The notes under the pieces were generated by a model. The model saw only the letters and a list, made by a program, of their open reading frames with translations. It was not told the origin of the DNA and searched no databases. The position numbers were made by a program, and so were the translations under genes. Of a stretch of 64,000 nucleotides of DNA, positions 17,867-26,076 are shown piece by piece. Every line of letters starts with the position of its first letter. The first letter of the stretch is position 1. The stretch comes from Achromobacter xylosoxidans (GTDB lineage Bacteria; Pseudomonadota; Gammaproteobacteria; Burkholderiales; Burkholderiaceae_B), in contig NZ_LN831029.1 in assembly GCF_001457475.1 (NCBI RefSeq), positions 1,054,001 to 1,118,000 on the forward strand. Reading direction: 5' to 3'.

Positions 17867-18388
17867 TCAGTGGCGATGACCCGGATCGTTGTGGTCGTGA
17901 GCGTGGTCGTGGGCGTCGTCCTCGTCCTCGTCGTCTTCTTCCTCGTCTTCCTCATCCGGGTCGGGCAGGGGTTCCTCGGTCAGGGCGAAGGGCAGGACAT
18001 CTTCCAGGTTGTCGGACCAGGCGGATTCCTCGCCGTCGTGGTCGAGCTTGATGAAGCGTTCGCCTTCGTTCAGCGAGATCTGGATGGCCCAGAGGTAGAG
18101 GCAGTCGTAGGTGTCGTCGCCGCTCTGGGGCAGGCCGCCGCGGTTGCCGAGCAGGCGGGCGCCGGGGCCGCCCAGCTGGACGTGGGTCTGGTCTTCGTCG
18201 GGTTCGGCGTTTTCGTCGATGGGCACGCCGTAGGTGACCCATTCGGTGCCTTCTTCGCCCAGCACGACTTCGGCCAGGACGGGCTTGCCCAGGTAGGCGC
18301 TGAGGGCGTCGGCGGTCTTGGCGAGCATGTCCAGTTCGGTCGCGCTGAAGTGGGTCAGGGAAGGCGGGGGCGTGGCGGAGGCGGACAT
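17867..18388 (-). CDS. Conserved acidic protein with Asp/Glu- and His-rich C-terminal tail
   Basis: This 173-residue cytosolic protein has no signal peptide or membrane segment. Residues 1-140 look like a compact alpha/beta domain (LTHFSATELDMLAKTADALS; DCLYLWAIQISLNEG). From about residue 142 the chain is almost purely acidic (PDEEDEEEDDEDEDD) and then His/Asp-rich (AHDHAHDHNDPGHRH). Such a tail could bind divalent metals or solubilise the protein. I do not recognise a named family. The neighbouring AraC gene is on the same strand but 110 bases upstream, so co-regulation is uncertain. Translation from the ATG at 18388 is well supported by coding bias. Confidence 0.7.
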   Translation of the reverse strand: MSASATPPPSLTHFSATELDMLAKTADALSAYLGKPVLAEVVLGEEGTEWVTYGVPIDENAEPDEDQTHVQLGGPGARLLGNRGGLPQSGDDTYDCLYLWAIQISLNEGERFIKLDHDGEESAWSDNLEDVLPFALTEEPLPDPDEEDEEEDDEDEDDAHDHAHDHNDPGHRH

Positions 18389-18498
18389 GGGGGTTCCTGG
18401 CGCGATGATGCCGCGGGGACGGCGTTACGAAAAAAATGCAGACGCTATTGTCTCGCGATCGCGCGCGGCGTGCATCGGGCGCTTGGATTACGCGCGTT

Positions 18499-19287
18499 TC
18501 AGGCGGGCGCGGCGGCGCGCTTGCGGGCGCTGTCGGGGGACTGGCCGGTCAGGCGCTGGAACATGGCGATGAAGGCGGACGGCGTGCTGTAGCCGAGTTC
18601 GCGCGATACGGCCTGTACCGGTTGGCCGGCGTCGAGCATTTCCAGCGCACTGACCACGCGCAAGCGTTGGCGCCATTCGTTGAACGACATGCCCAGGTGT
18701 TGCTGGCAGTGGCGCAGCAGGGTGCGTTCGGTGATGCCGGCGGTGGCGGCCCAGTAGGCGGCGCCGCGCTTGTCGCCAGGCTGGCGTTGCAGGGCGGTCA
18801 GGATGGGGGCCAGCACGGGTTCGGTCGCGGACGGCAGGTAGCTGGCGTAGGCGGGGGCGACGCGGATCTGGTCGATGACCACTTGCGCCAGGCGCCGGTC
18901 TTCCGGCGTATCTGGATAGGCGATGCCGCGCCGTTCGAAGTCGGCCAGAATGGCGCGCATGACGGGACTGATCCCCAGCGTGCAAGGCCTGGCGGGCAGG
19001 TCGGCGCAGGCGGCGGCCGGAATGTCGATGCAGGCGTAGTGCACTTCCCCCTGGTTCTGGCAGCAGTGCGAGACGCGCGGCGGTATCCAGATGGCGTATT
19101 GGGGCGGCGACAGGTAGGTGCTGTCCTCGATGCCGATTTCCATGATGCCGGACAGGGCGAAATTCAGTTCGCCCCAGGGCGAGCTGTGGCGCTGGACGCG
19201 CGAGTGCGGCAGGAAGTGCAGGATACGGCAGGCCAGCGGATAGGGCCGGCCCGGGCCAAGGCTGGGCGGCGATACGGCGAGGTCCAT
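18499..19287 (-). CDS. AraC-family transcriptional regulator
   Basis: This 262-residue regulator has an N-terminal cupin-like sensor domain (PWGELNFALSGIMEI, YAIWIPPRVSHCC) and a C-terminal double helix-turn-helix (about residues 165-255: ITERTLLRHCQQHLGMSFNEW and VSRELGYSTPSAFIAMFQRLTG). It is divergent from the EamA exporter with a 98-base shared gap, which makes that exporter its likely target. Metal-ligand-like His and Cys residues in the cupin (SHCCQ) may sense a small ligand. The start is the ATG at 19287, close to the family's usual N-terminus. Confidence 0.9.
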   Translation of the reverse strand: MDLAVSPPSLGPGRPYPLACRILHFLPHSRVQRHSSPWGELNFALSGIMEIGIEDSTYLSPPQYAIWIPPRVSHCCQNQGEVHYACIDIPAAACADLPARPCTLGISPVMRAILADFERRGIAYPDTPEDRRLAQVVIDQIRVAPAYASYLPSATEPVLAPILTALQRQPGDKRGAAYWAATAGITERTLLRHCQQHLGMSFNEWRQRLRVVSALEMLDAGQPVQAVSRELGYSTPSAFIAMFQRLTGQSPDSARKRAAAPA

Positions 19288-19385
19288 GTCCGAAGTTCAC
19301 TGGCGTTTGTCGGTTTTTCATTATATACATCAAGTCGGACAAATCCTACACTGGCCAGCCGTAATCCTGTTTTGGCAGTTGTTCC

Positions 19386-20312
19386 ATGACGCGCGCAGAT
19401 GCTTCGCCCACCCCGGCTCGCTATTTGTTGTTCCCGCTGCTGGCGGCTTTGATCTGGTCGGTCAACATGATCGTGACCAAGATGGCGGCCGGCGTGATCG
19501 CGCCGGCCGCCATCGGCTTTTACCGCTGGGCGCTGGCCGGGCTGCTGCTGACGCCGTTCGCGCTGCCGGCCGCCTGGCGCCAGCGGCGCGCGCTGTGGCC
19601 TTACCTGCCCAAGTTCGCGGTGCTGGGCGGCCTGGGCATGGCGCTGTACCAGGGCCTGGCCTATGTGGCGGCCAGCAGCACCACCGCCACCAACATGGGC
19701 ATCATCACCGCGATGATTCCGTTGCTGACGATCGCGGTCGGCGCCGTGGTGTTGCGCGAGCGTCCCTCCCTGATGGCGCTGCTGGGCGGCCTGCTGTCGC
19801 TGGCGGGGCTGGCGTTGCTGATCGGCGAAGGCGATCCGGCGCGCCTGCTGTCGGTGGGCGCGAACCATGGCGACGTGCTGATGGGCGTGGCCGCGCTGGC
19901 CTATGCGTTGTACGGCGTGCTGCTGCGGCGCTGGGGCCTGCCGGCCGGACCGTGGGTGTCGCTGTACGTGCAGGTGGCGTTCGGCGTGCTGTTCCAGTTG
20001 CCCACCTTCCTGATGGCGCCGGCCTCGCCGCTCAATGCCGAGAACCTGCCGCTGGTGCTGTATGCGGGCCTGTTCCCGTCGCTGTTCGCGCCGTTCCTGT
20101 GGATGCAGGGCGTGCGCCACCTGGGGCCGGCCCGCGCCAGCGTGTTCCTGAACCTGATGCCGGTGGCCACGGTGGCGATCGCGGCGTTGTTCCTGGACGA
20201 GAAACCGCACCTGTTCCACATCGTTGGCGGCGCGATGGCGCTGGCCGGCGTGATGCTGGCGCAGATGCGCGCGCCATTCGCCGGCGCGCGCCGCGCGCGG
20301 GTTGCCTCGTAG
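19386..20312 (+). CDS. EamA/DMT-family transporter
   Basis: This 308-residue inner-membrane protein has about ten predicted transmembrane helices arranged as two EamA repeats (first from LLFPLLAALIWSVNMIVTK, second from GDVLMGVAALAYALYGVLL). Members export metabolites or amino acids; the substrate here is unknown. The ATG at 19386 follows GTTGTTCC without a strong ribosome site. The divergent AraC gene is the probable regulator. Codon use matches the surrounding genome. Confidence 0.9.
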   Translation: MTRADASPTPARYLLFPLLAALIWSVNMIVTKMAAGVIAPAAIGFYRWALAGLLLTPFALPAAWRQRRALWPYLPKFAVLGGLGMALYQGLAYVAASSTTATNMGIITAMIPLLTIAVGAVVLRERPSLMALLGGLLSLAGLALLIGEGDPARLLSVGANHGDVLMGVAALAYALYGVLLRRWGLPAGPWVSLYVQVAFGVLFQLPTFLMAPASPLNAENLPLVLYAGLFPSLFAPFLWMQGVRHLGPARASVFLNLMPVATVAIAALFLDEKPHLFHIVGGAMALAGVMLAQMRAPFAGARRARVAS

Positions 20313-20324
20313 GGGCTTTCCGCT

Positions 20325-21143
20325 TCAGCCCGGCGCGGGCTGGCCTTGCCAGTAGCGCGCGGCGTGTTCGACGGCGACCCGCGCTGACACGCGCAGGCCG
20401 TGGCCCGCGCCGAGCGGGAAGCGCCGCGCCAGTCCGGCGTCGATCAACGACTGGCCGACCGGCAGGAAATGATCGGAGTCGAGCAAGGCGGGCTGATCAT
20501 ATCGCTTCCAGACACGCCGGCCGTGCTCGATGATGGGCGAGGCTTCGGGCTGGCGCGGCCGCGCCGGCCAGGCGCGTTGTTCGGCCAGGTGCAGCATGGT
20601 GCAGACATCGAAGCCGACGCCCAGCAACAGGATCTCGGCGTCGGCGCGCAACAGCTTGGCCAGCGGCGAGGTTTCGCCCAGCGGGTCCTCCAGTTGGTGG
20701 CCGGCGGTCAGCGTTTGGGCGCCGGCGCCGACGGCCGCGAACGAACAGGTGGGATGCAGGCTGCGCACGGCGCCGGGCCAGGTGCGGAACAGTTCGGCCA
20801 CCGCGCCCATGCCACGCGTGGGCGTGATGGCGGGATCGTAGGCCGGCATGTGCTCGTACAGGGTGTCCAGCCAGGCGGCCGGCACCGGCGGCGCCTGCCA
20901 TTGCGCGGGATCGGTCAGGTCGGAGGAGTGCGCCGGCATCGCCACCAGGCCGTCGGAACCGACGCAATCGAGCAAGGCGTGGATCAGCGCCACGGGACCG
21001 CCCGCGATCCAGCCCAGGGCGCGCAGCGAGGTGTGCACGAGCACCGTGGCGCCGGGGCGCAGGCCGCCCTCGCGCAATTGCGCCGCGAGGCTGTCGCGGG
21101 TGGCGGGAAACGGGGTACGGGCCAGCAGGTCGGCTTCGGTCAT
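20325..21143 (-). CDS. AAC(3)-family N-acetyltransferase (aminoglycoside 3-N-acetyltransferase-like)
   Basis: This 272-residue protein matches the antibiotic_NAT family: VLVHTSLRALGWIAGGP near residue 35, VAMPAHSSDLTDP, the conserved LHPTCSFAAVG, LGETSPLAKLL and ILLLGVGFDVCTMLHLAE. These enzymes transfer acetyl from acetyl-CoA to the 3-amino group of deoxystreptamine aminoglycosides; some chromosomal members have other acceptors. The ATG at 21143 gives a family-typical length; an in-frame start at 21233 is possible but adds an unrelated leader. It sits among core genes with normal GC and no mobile element, so it looks intrinsic. Resistance is not proven by sequence. Confidence 0.85.
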   Translation of the reverse strand: MTEADLLARTPFPATRDSLAAQLREGGLRPGATVLVHTSLRALGWIAGGPVALIHALLDCVGSDGLVAMPAHSSDLTDPAQWQAPPVPAAWLDTLYEHMPAYDPAITPTRGMGAVAELFRTWPGAVRSLHPTCSFAAVGAGAQTLTAGHQLEDPLGETSPLAKLLRADAEILLLGVGFDVCTMLHLAEQRAWPARPRQPEASPIIEHGRRVWKRYDQPALLDSDHFLPVGQSLIDAGLARRFPLGAGHGLRVSARVAVEHAARYWQGQPAPG

Positions 21144-21252
21144 CGGGGTGGGCGGGGCGCCGCGAAAGGCGTCATGGAACGGACACAAGCCGTAAATATA
21201 GCCTTGCCACCCGCGCGCGGACCCCGCCCGCACGCCTGCCCGGGTTCCGGCC

Positions 21253-21258
21253 TACAAT
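21253..21258 (+). promoter_or_regulatory. Putative -10 box for ettA
   Basis: TACAAT lies 36 bases upstream of the ettA ATG in the 151-base gap. The same hexamer recurs upstream of several genes in this window. A matching -35 is weak. Confidence 0.45.
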
Positions 21259-21294
21259 CAGCGATTCATCAGCTTTCTTTCCCTATACGAGCCC

Positions 21295-22968
21295 ATGGCC
21301 CAATACGTCTACACCATGAACCGCGTCGGCAAGATCGTGCCGCCCAAGCGGCAGATCCTGCGTGACATCTCGCTTTCGTTTTTTCCTGGCGCCAAGATCG
21401 GCGTGCTGGGCCTGAACGGCTCGGGCAAGTCGACGCTGCTGAAGATCATGGCGGGCGTGGATCGCGAGATCGAAGGCGAAGCCATCCCCATGCCGGGCCT
21501 GAACATCGGCTACCTGCCGCAGGAACCGCAGCTCAACCCCGAGCACACGGTGCGCCAGGCGGTTGAGGAAGGCCTGGGCGCGGTGGTCACCGCCAAGAAG
21601 CGCCTGGACGAGGTCTACGCCGCCTACGCCGAGCCGGACGCCGACTTCGACGCGCTGGCCGCCGAGCAGGCCGAGCTGGAAGCGATCATCGCGGCCGCCG
21701 CCTCCAGCGGCGCCGACGACATCGAACACCAGATGGAAATCGCCGCCGACGCGCTGCGCCTGCCGCCCTGGGACGCCATCGTCGGCAACCTGTCCGGCGG
21801 TGAAAAGCGCCGCGTGGCGCTGTGCCGCCTGCTGCTGTCCAAGCCCGACATGCTGCTGCTGGATGAGCCCACCAACCACCTGGATGCCGAAAGCGTCGAA
21901 TGGCTGGAACAGTTCCTGCACAAGTTCCCGGGCACCGTCGTCGGCGTGACCCACGATCGGTACTTCCTGGACAACGCCGCCGAATGGATCCTCGAACTGG
22001 ACCGCGGCTACGGCATTCCCTGGAAGGGCAACTACAGCTCCTGGCTGGAGCAGAAGGAAGATCGCCTCAAGCAGGAAGAGGCGTCCGAATCGGCCCGCCA
22101 GAAGACCATCAAGAAGGAACTGGAGTGGGTGCGCCAGAACCCGAAGGGCCGCCAGGCCAAGGCCAAGGCGCGCCTGGCCCGCTTCGAGGAACTGTCGTCC
22201 TACGAATACCAGAAGCGCAACGAGACCCAGGAAATCTTCATTCCGGTGGGTGAGCGCCTGGGCAACGAGGTCATCGAATTCAACAACGTCAGCAAGGCCT
22301 ACGGCGACCGCCTGCTGATCGACAACCTCAGCTTCAAGATCCCGGCCGGCGCCATCGTCGGCATCATCGGCGCCAACGGCGCCGGTAAATCGACGCTGTT
22401 CCGCATGATCGCGGGCCGCGAGCAGCCGGATTCGGGCGAAGTGAAGATCGGCCAGACCGTCAAGCTGGCCTACGTCGACCAGTCGCGCGACGCGCTCGAA
22501 GACAAGAAGACCGTGTTCGACGCGGTCGCCGACGGCGCCGACCTGCTCACCGTGGGCAAGTTCGAAATGTCCTCGCGCGCCTACCTGGGCCGCTTCAACT
22601 TCAAGGGCGGCGACCAGAACAAGGTGGTCGGCCAGTTGTCGGGCGGTGAACGCGGCCGCCTGCACATGGCCAAGACGCTGATCGCCGGCGGCAACGTGCT
22701 GCTGCTGGACGAACCGTCCAACGACCTCGACGTCGAAACGCTGCGCGCGCTGGAAGACGCGCTGCTGGAGTTCCCCGGCAGCGTCATGGTCATCAGCCAC
22801 GACCGCTGGTTCCTGGACCGTATCGCCACGCACATCCTGGCTTTCGAGGGCGATTCGCAGGTGGTGTTCTTCGACGGCAACTACCAGGAGTACGAAGCCG
22901 ACAAGAAGCGCCGCCTGGGCGAAGAGGGCGCCAAGCCCAAGCGCCTGCGCTACAAGGCGCTGAAGTAA
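21295..22968 (+). CDS. ettA: Energy-dependent translational throttle protein EttA (ABC-F ATPase)
   Basis: This is a 557-residue ABC-F protein with two ATPase domains and no membrane segments. The first has Walker [10 protein letters not shown] (about 39-47) and signature [11 protein letters not shown]; the second has GANGAGKST and [11 protein letters not shown]. The P-site tRNA interaction linker with the charged [13 protein letters not shown] helix lies between them. EttA binds the ribosomal E site and gates the first peptide bond according to ADP/ATP ratio. Length matches E. coli EttA (about 555). It ends just before a strong terminator and appears monocistronic. Confidence 0.96.
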   Translation: MAQYVYTMNRVGKIVPPKRQILRDISLSFFPGAKIGVLGLNGSGKSTLLKIMAGVDREIEGEAIPMPGLNIGYLPQEPQLNPEHTVRQAVEEGLGAVVTAKKRLDEVYAAYAEPDADFDALAAEQAELEAIIAAAASSGADDIEHQMEIAADALRLPPWDAIVGNLSGGEKRRVALCRLLLSKPDMLLLDEPTNHLDAESVEWLEQFLHKFPGTVVGVTHDRYFLDNAAEWILELDRGYGIPWKGNYSSWLEQKEDRLKQEEASESARQKTIKKELEWVRQNPKGRQAKAKARLARFEELSSYEYQKRNETQEIFIPVGERLGNEVIEFNNVSKAYGDRLLIDNLSFKIPAGAIVGIIGANGAGKSTLFRMIAGREQPDSGEVKIGQTVKLAYVDQSRDALEDKKTVFDAVADGADLLTVGKFEMSSRAYLGRFNFKGGDQNKVVGQLSGGERGRLHMAKTLIAGGNVLLLDEPSNDLDVETLRALEDALLEFPGSVMVISHDRWFLDRIATHILAFEGDSQVVFFDGNYQEYEADKKRRLGEEGAKPKRLRYKALK

Positions 22969-22989
22969 GCCGGCCTGTCAGGCGGTGCG

Positions 22990-23023
22990 AAAATCCCGGC
23001 CATTGCGCGCCGGGATTTTTTTT
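22990..23023 (+). terminator. Rho-independent terminator of ettA
   Basis: A ten-base-pair stem AAATCCCGGC (22991-23000)/GCCGGGATTT (23009-23018) with an eight-base loop is followed by a run of T residues, 22 bases after the ettA stop. Confidence 0.9.
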
Positions 23024-23092
23024 CGGATGATAGAATCAAAAAGTTCATCATTTGATGCGAATTTTTGCTCCAATCATTTCAAGGAGGCCAGT

Positions 23093-23302
23093 GTGCGTAC
23101 GACTGTGACGCTCGATGACGACCTGCTCGAATTGGCCCGTACCTATACGGGCGTCCAGGAGACATCGGCGCTCGTAACGCGAGCGCTGACCCAGCTCGTG
23201 CAGAAAGAGGCCGCGAAGCGGCTGGCCAAGCTTGGTGGTAGTTCGCCCAAGTTGAAGCCTATCCCGCGGCGGCAGACGGAAACCTGCAATGATCCTGGTT
23301 GA
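23093..23302 (+). CDS. vapB: VapB-type antitoxin (ribbon-helix-helix)
   Basis: This 69-residue antitoxin starts at GTG 23093, five bases after AAGGAGG, a near-perfect ribosome site; upstream in-frame codons are non-coding. The sequence RTTVTLDDDLLELARTYTG followed by SALVTRALTQLVQKEAAKRLAKLGG is typical of short VapB/DUF2191 antitoxins: an N-terminal DNA-binding strand and helices, then a basic tail that wraps the toxin. It overlaps vapC by 14 bases. GC content drops here relative to neighbours, suggesting horizontal acquisition. Confidence 0.88.
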   Translation: MRTTVTLDDDLLELARTYTGVQETSALVTRALTQLVQKEAAKRLAKLGGSSPKLKPIPRRQTETCNDPG

Positions 23303-23666
23303 CACTTCCATCTGGATAGATCATTTATCCGACGGCGAGCCATGTCTGGTGCGCTTGCTGGAGGAAGAAAGTGTATTGATGCACCCGTTCATCGCGGGTG
23401 AATTGGCGCTGGGTTCGTTGGGCCGGCGTGACGTTGTATTGGGTACGATGTCGCTATTGCCTCAAGTCGTGCGTGCGAGTCATGACGAAGTCATGCACTT
23501 TCTTCATAGCGAGAGATTGTTTGGAAAGGGCATTGGTTATGTGGATTTACACTTGTTGGCGTCCACGCGACTGACACCTGGCGCGGCGCTATGGACCAGG
23601 GAAAAACGGCTGCAGGCACTCGCCACCACCTTGAGCCTGGCGGTTGATCCCCCGAGATATCATTGA
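23289..23666 (+). CDS. vapC: VapC-type PIN-domain ribonuclease toxin
   Basis: This 125-residue PIN-domain protein has acidic active-site residues Asp5 (LVDTSIWIDH), Glu38 (GELALGS) and Asp86 (GYVDLHLLAS). The usual fourth Asp in LWTRDKRL is Glu105 here. VapC toxins cleave tRNA or rRNA and are neutralised by VapB, which also autoregulates the operon. Overlap with the antitoxin by 14 bases indicates translational coupling. Lower GC and more A/T-ending codons than adjacent genes suggest transfer. RNA target unknown. Confidence 0.9.
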   Translation: MILVDTSIWIDHLSDGEPCLVRLLEEESVLMHPFIAGELALGSLGRRDVVLGTMSLLPQVVRASHDEVMHFLHSERLFGKGIGYVDLHLLASTRLTPGAALWTREKRLQALATTLSLAVDPPRYH

Positions 23667-23733
23667 ATGAAGCGGTTTGGCGTGATGGTCGTACCGTATC
23701 GTCGATACCGCCTTCAACCTCAGGAGACCTCCC

Positions 23734-24267
23734 ATGTTGTTGCAAGCCTCCGATTCCACGCTGCTCATCGTCGACATGCAGGGCCGCCTGATGCCTGCGA
23801 TCCACGACGGCGACGCGGTGGTGGCGGCCAACGCCAAGCTGGCGCGGGCCGCGCGGCTGCTGGATGTCCCCGTGGTCGCCACCGAGCATCACAGCAAGAT
23901 GCTGGGCGTCACCGTGGCGCCGCTCGCCGAGCTGGTGCAGTCCACTTTCCAGAAGATGCACTTTTCGGCCGCGCGCGAACAAGGCTTCGATGCCTGGCTG
24001 CCGGCGGCGCGAAAAACGGTGCTGGTGACCGGCTGCGAAGCCCACATCTGCGTGTTGCAGACCGTCATCGGTTTGACCGGGCTGGGTTACAAGGCGGTGC
24101 TGGTGGCCGATGCGGCCGGTTCGCGCAAATCGTCCGACCACCATGCCGCGTTGCGCCGCGCGCGCGCCCACGGCGCCGAGATCGTCACCACGGAAATGGC
24201 CATTTTCGAGTGGATGGAGACCTGCGAGCATCCGCGCTTCCGCGACGTGTTACGTCTGGTCAAATAG
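23734..24267 (+). CDS. Isochorismatase-family cysteine hydrolase
   Basis: This 177-residue protein has the cysteine-hydrolase fold of YcaC and nicotinamidase-like enzymes. The probable triad is Asp14 (LLIVDMQGRL), Lys74 (STFQKMHFSA) and Cys106 (GCEAHICVLQT). Such enzymes hydrolyse amides or vinyl ethers; the substrate is not evident. AGGAGACCTCCC upstream provides the ribosome site for the ATG at 23734. It stands alone between vapBC and the lipoprotein gene. Confidence 0.88.
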   Translation: MLLQASDSTLLIVDMQGRLMPAIHDGDAVVAANAKLARAARLLDVPVVATEHHSKMLGVTVAPLAELVQSTFQKMHFSAAREQGFDAWLPAARKTVLVTGCEAHICVLQTVIGLTGLGYKAVLVADAAGSRKSSDHHAALRRARAHGAEIVTTEMAIFEWMETCEHPRFRDVLRLVK

Positions 24268-24319
24268 CCGGCCGCGCCTGCAACATCGTCCCTGGGAGTC
24301 GCAAAGATTCCCTCGCCCT

Positions 24320-24348
24320 TTGACACAATTCCTGGGCAAACCTAACAC
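24320..24348 (+). promoter_or_regulatory. Putative sigma70 promoter of the lipoprotein gene
   Basis: TTGACA at 24320-24325 is spaced 17 bases from TAACAC at 24343-24348. This gives an untranslated leader of about 100 bases before the ATG at 24458. The -10 is weak. Confidence 0.5.
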
Positions 24349-24457
24349 CGCGGGACGGGATATTTTGCGATCCTGAAGGCTCTAAACCCATAAGGGGTAT
24401 CGTGCGCTCGCGTCTGGATCTAGGTGCGGCCCCGGGTACAAGAATAGGAGCCTCATC

Positions 24458-24682
24458 ATGAAAATCGCATCTCTTTCCAAAATCTGTGTCGCTGTCGCCA
24501 TGGCCGCCGCCATGGCCGGTTGCTCGTCGTGGGACAGCATGAGCCACCGCCAGAAAAGCACGGTGGGCGGTGCGGCGCTCGGCGGTGTGGCGGGTGCCGT
24601 CATCACCAACGGCGGCATCCTCGGCACGGTGGGCGGCGCGGCGATCGGCGGCGTCATCGGTGATCAGGTGGGCAAGCACTAA
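24458..24682 (+). CDS. Small glycine-zipper lipoprotein (OsmB-like)
   Basis: This is a 74-residue outer-envelope lipoprotein. Residues 1-21 form a lipoprotein signal ending in the lipobox MAGC, with Cys21 as the lipidated residue. The mature part has a glycine zipper (GGAALGGVAGAVITNGG, GTVGGAAIGGVIGDQVG) that can form membrane-associated helices. It resembles OsmB-type stress lipoproteins. AGGAG lies about eight bases before the ATG. A strong terminator follows. Confidence 0.88.
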   Translation: MKIASLSKICVAVAMAAAMAGCSSWDSMSHRQKSTVGGAALGGVAGAVITNGGILGTVGGAAIGGVIGDQVGKH

Positions 24683-24730
24683 GCCGCGAACCAGGCAGTC
24701 GCCAGCATGCGCTGGCGTACCGTGCCAAAC

Positions 24731-24763
24731 GCAAAAACGCCCGGCATTGCCGGGCGTTTTTGC
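24731..24763. terminator. Bidirectional rho-independent terminator
   Basis: GCAAAAACGCCCGGCA and its near-complement CCGGGCGTTTTTGC form a stem of about 13 base pairs. A and T runs on opposite sides suit both the lipoprotein gene and the convergent minE. Confidence 0.9.
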
Positions 24764-24811
24764 TTTGTGGCGCAGAACGAGGCGCGCGCCGGCGGGCGGC
24801 GCGCGCGGACA

Positions 24812-25069
24812 TCAGGTTTCGCTTTGCGGCATCTCGATCTTGACCTCGAGCACTTCGAGCGTGTCCTGGCGTTCCAGGTGCACCTTGATGTCCTCGGGAT
24901 TGATCTTCACGTACTTCGAGATCACCGCGATCAGTTCCTGCTGCAATTGCGGCAGGTAGTCGGGCGAATCGCCACGGCCCCGCTCGTGGGCCAGGATGAT
25001 CTGCAACCGTTCCTTGGCGACGGAAGCGGAGGTTTTCTTTTGACCAAGCAGAAACGACAGGAAGGACAT
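24812..25069 (-). CDS. minE: Cell division topological specificity factor MinE
   Basis: This 85-residue protein has the N-terminal membrane-targeting helix MSFLSFLLG, the anti-MinCD segment [18 protein letters not shown], and the dimeric topological-specificity domain ([29 protein letters not shown]). MinE stimulates MinD ATPase and drives its pole-to-pole oscillation so that division occurs at mid-cell. It lies three bases after minD. Length is close to E. coli MinE (88). Confidence 0.97.
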   Translation of the reverse strand: MSFLSFLLGQKKTSASVAKERLQIILAHERGRGDSPDYLPQLQQELIAVISKYVKINPEDIKVHLERQDTLEVLEVKIEMPQSET

Positions 25070-25072
25070 TGC

Positions 25073-25888
25073 TTACTTGCCTCCGAACAGGCGTTTCAGG
25101 AAACCCGGCTTTTCGTAGTCGGTAAAGCGCAGGGCCTTGTCTTCGCCCAGGTAGCGGGCCACGACGTCCTTGTAGGCCTCGGAGACGTCGGTATCTTTCA
25201 GGTGGATGGCGGGCAGGCCCTGGTTGGAGGCTTGCAGCACGGCTTCGGACTCGGGAATGACGCCGATCAGCTTGATGCGCAGGATGTCCTCGATGTCGCC
25301 CAGCGACAGCATTTCGCCGTCGACCACGCGCTTGGGGTTGTAGCGCGTCAGCAGCAGGAATTCCTTGACCGGCTCGCCGCCCTCGACGGCGCGTTTGGAC
25401 TTGGCCGCCAGGATGCCCAGGATGCGGTCGGAATCGCGCACCGACGAGACTTCCGGGTTGGTCACGACCAGCGCGTCGTCGGCGAAATAGGCCGCCATCA
25501 GCGCGCCCGTCTCGATGCCGGCGGGCGAGTCGCAGACGATGTAGTCGAAGCCCATTTCCTTCAGGTCGTTGATGACCTTTTCCACGCCTTCCTGCGTCAG
25601 CGCGTCCTTGTCGCGCGTCTGCGAGGCGGGCAGGATGAACAGGTTTTCAAGCTGCTTGTCCTTGATCAGCGCCTGGTTCAGCGTGGCTTCGCCCTGGATC
25701 ACATTGACGAAGTCGTACACCACGCGCCGCTCGCAACCCATGATGAGGTCGAGGTTGCGCAGGCCGACATCGAAGTCGATGACAGCGGTCTTGTGGCCCC
25801 GCATCGCGAGGCCCGCGGAAAAACTGGCGCTCGTCGTGGTCTTGCCCACGCCGCCTTTGCCGGAAGTCACCACAACAATGCGTGTCAT
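25073..25888 (-). CDS. minD: Septum site-determining ATPase MinD
   Basis: This 271-residue ParA-type ATPase has the deviant Walker A SGKGGVGKTT (about residues 9-18), a Walker B region DYIVCDSPAGIE, and the C-terminal amphipathic membrane-targeting helix (GFLKRLFGGK). It recruits MinC to the membrane and oscillates with MinE. The ATG at 25888 matches the family start; a short N-terminal extension is possible but not needed. It is separated from minC by 188 bases that carry two hairpins. Confidence 0.97.
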   Translation of the reverse strand: MTRIVVVTSGKGGVGKTTTSASFSAGLAMRGHKTAVIDFDVGLRNLDLIMGCERRVVYDFVNVIQGEATLNQALIKDKQLENLFILPASQTRDKDALTQEGVEKVINDLKEMGFDYIVCDSPAGIETGALMAAYFADDALVVTNPEVSSVRDSDRILGILAAKSKRAVEGGEPVKEFLLLTRYNPKRVVDGEMLSLGDIEDILRIKLIGVIPESEAVLQASNQGLPAIHLKDTDVSEAYKDVVARYLGEDKALRFTDYEKPGFLKRLFGGK

Positions 25889-25943
25889 GACGATCAAACC
25901 CTTATGTTCGAATAAATCGCGTTATCGTAAAGCAAAAAGCCCG

Positions 25944-25987
25944 TGTAAGGCTTCTTACAGAATGTGTTGAACGGGCACGGCCCGTTC
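25944..25987. other. Two hairpins in the minC-minD gap
   Basis: TGTAAG/CTTACA (25944-25949 and 25954-25959, loop GCTT) and GAACGGGC/GCCCGTTC (25969-25976 and 25980-25987, loop ACG) are both perfect. They lie within the unusual 188-base gap and could cause partial termination or stabilise a processed minDE message. Confidence 0.5.
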
Positions 25988-26076
25988 GAGACTGACAGAG
26001 TATTGCGTTGCAGGACCATTCCGCGTCCGGCGCCGTCTCGCGCCAGCCCCGACGGCATGGACCGCGGAAGGGCATC

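Noticed and set aside
20325-23670. A resistance island spanning the AAC(3) and VapBC genes
   Set aside because: EttA, a core gene, lies between them and no transposase, integrase or flanking repeat is visible.
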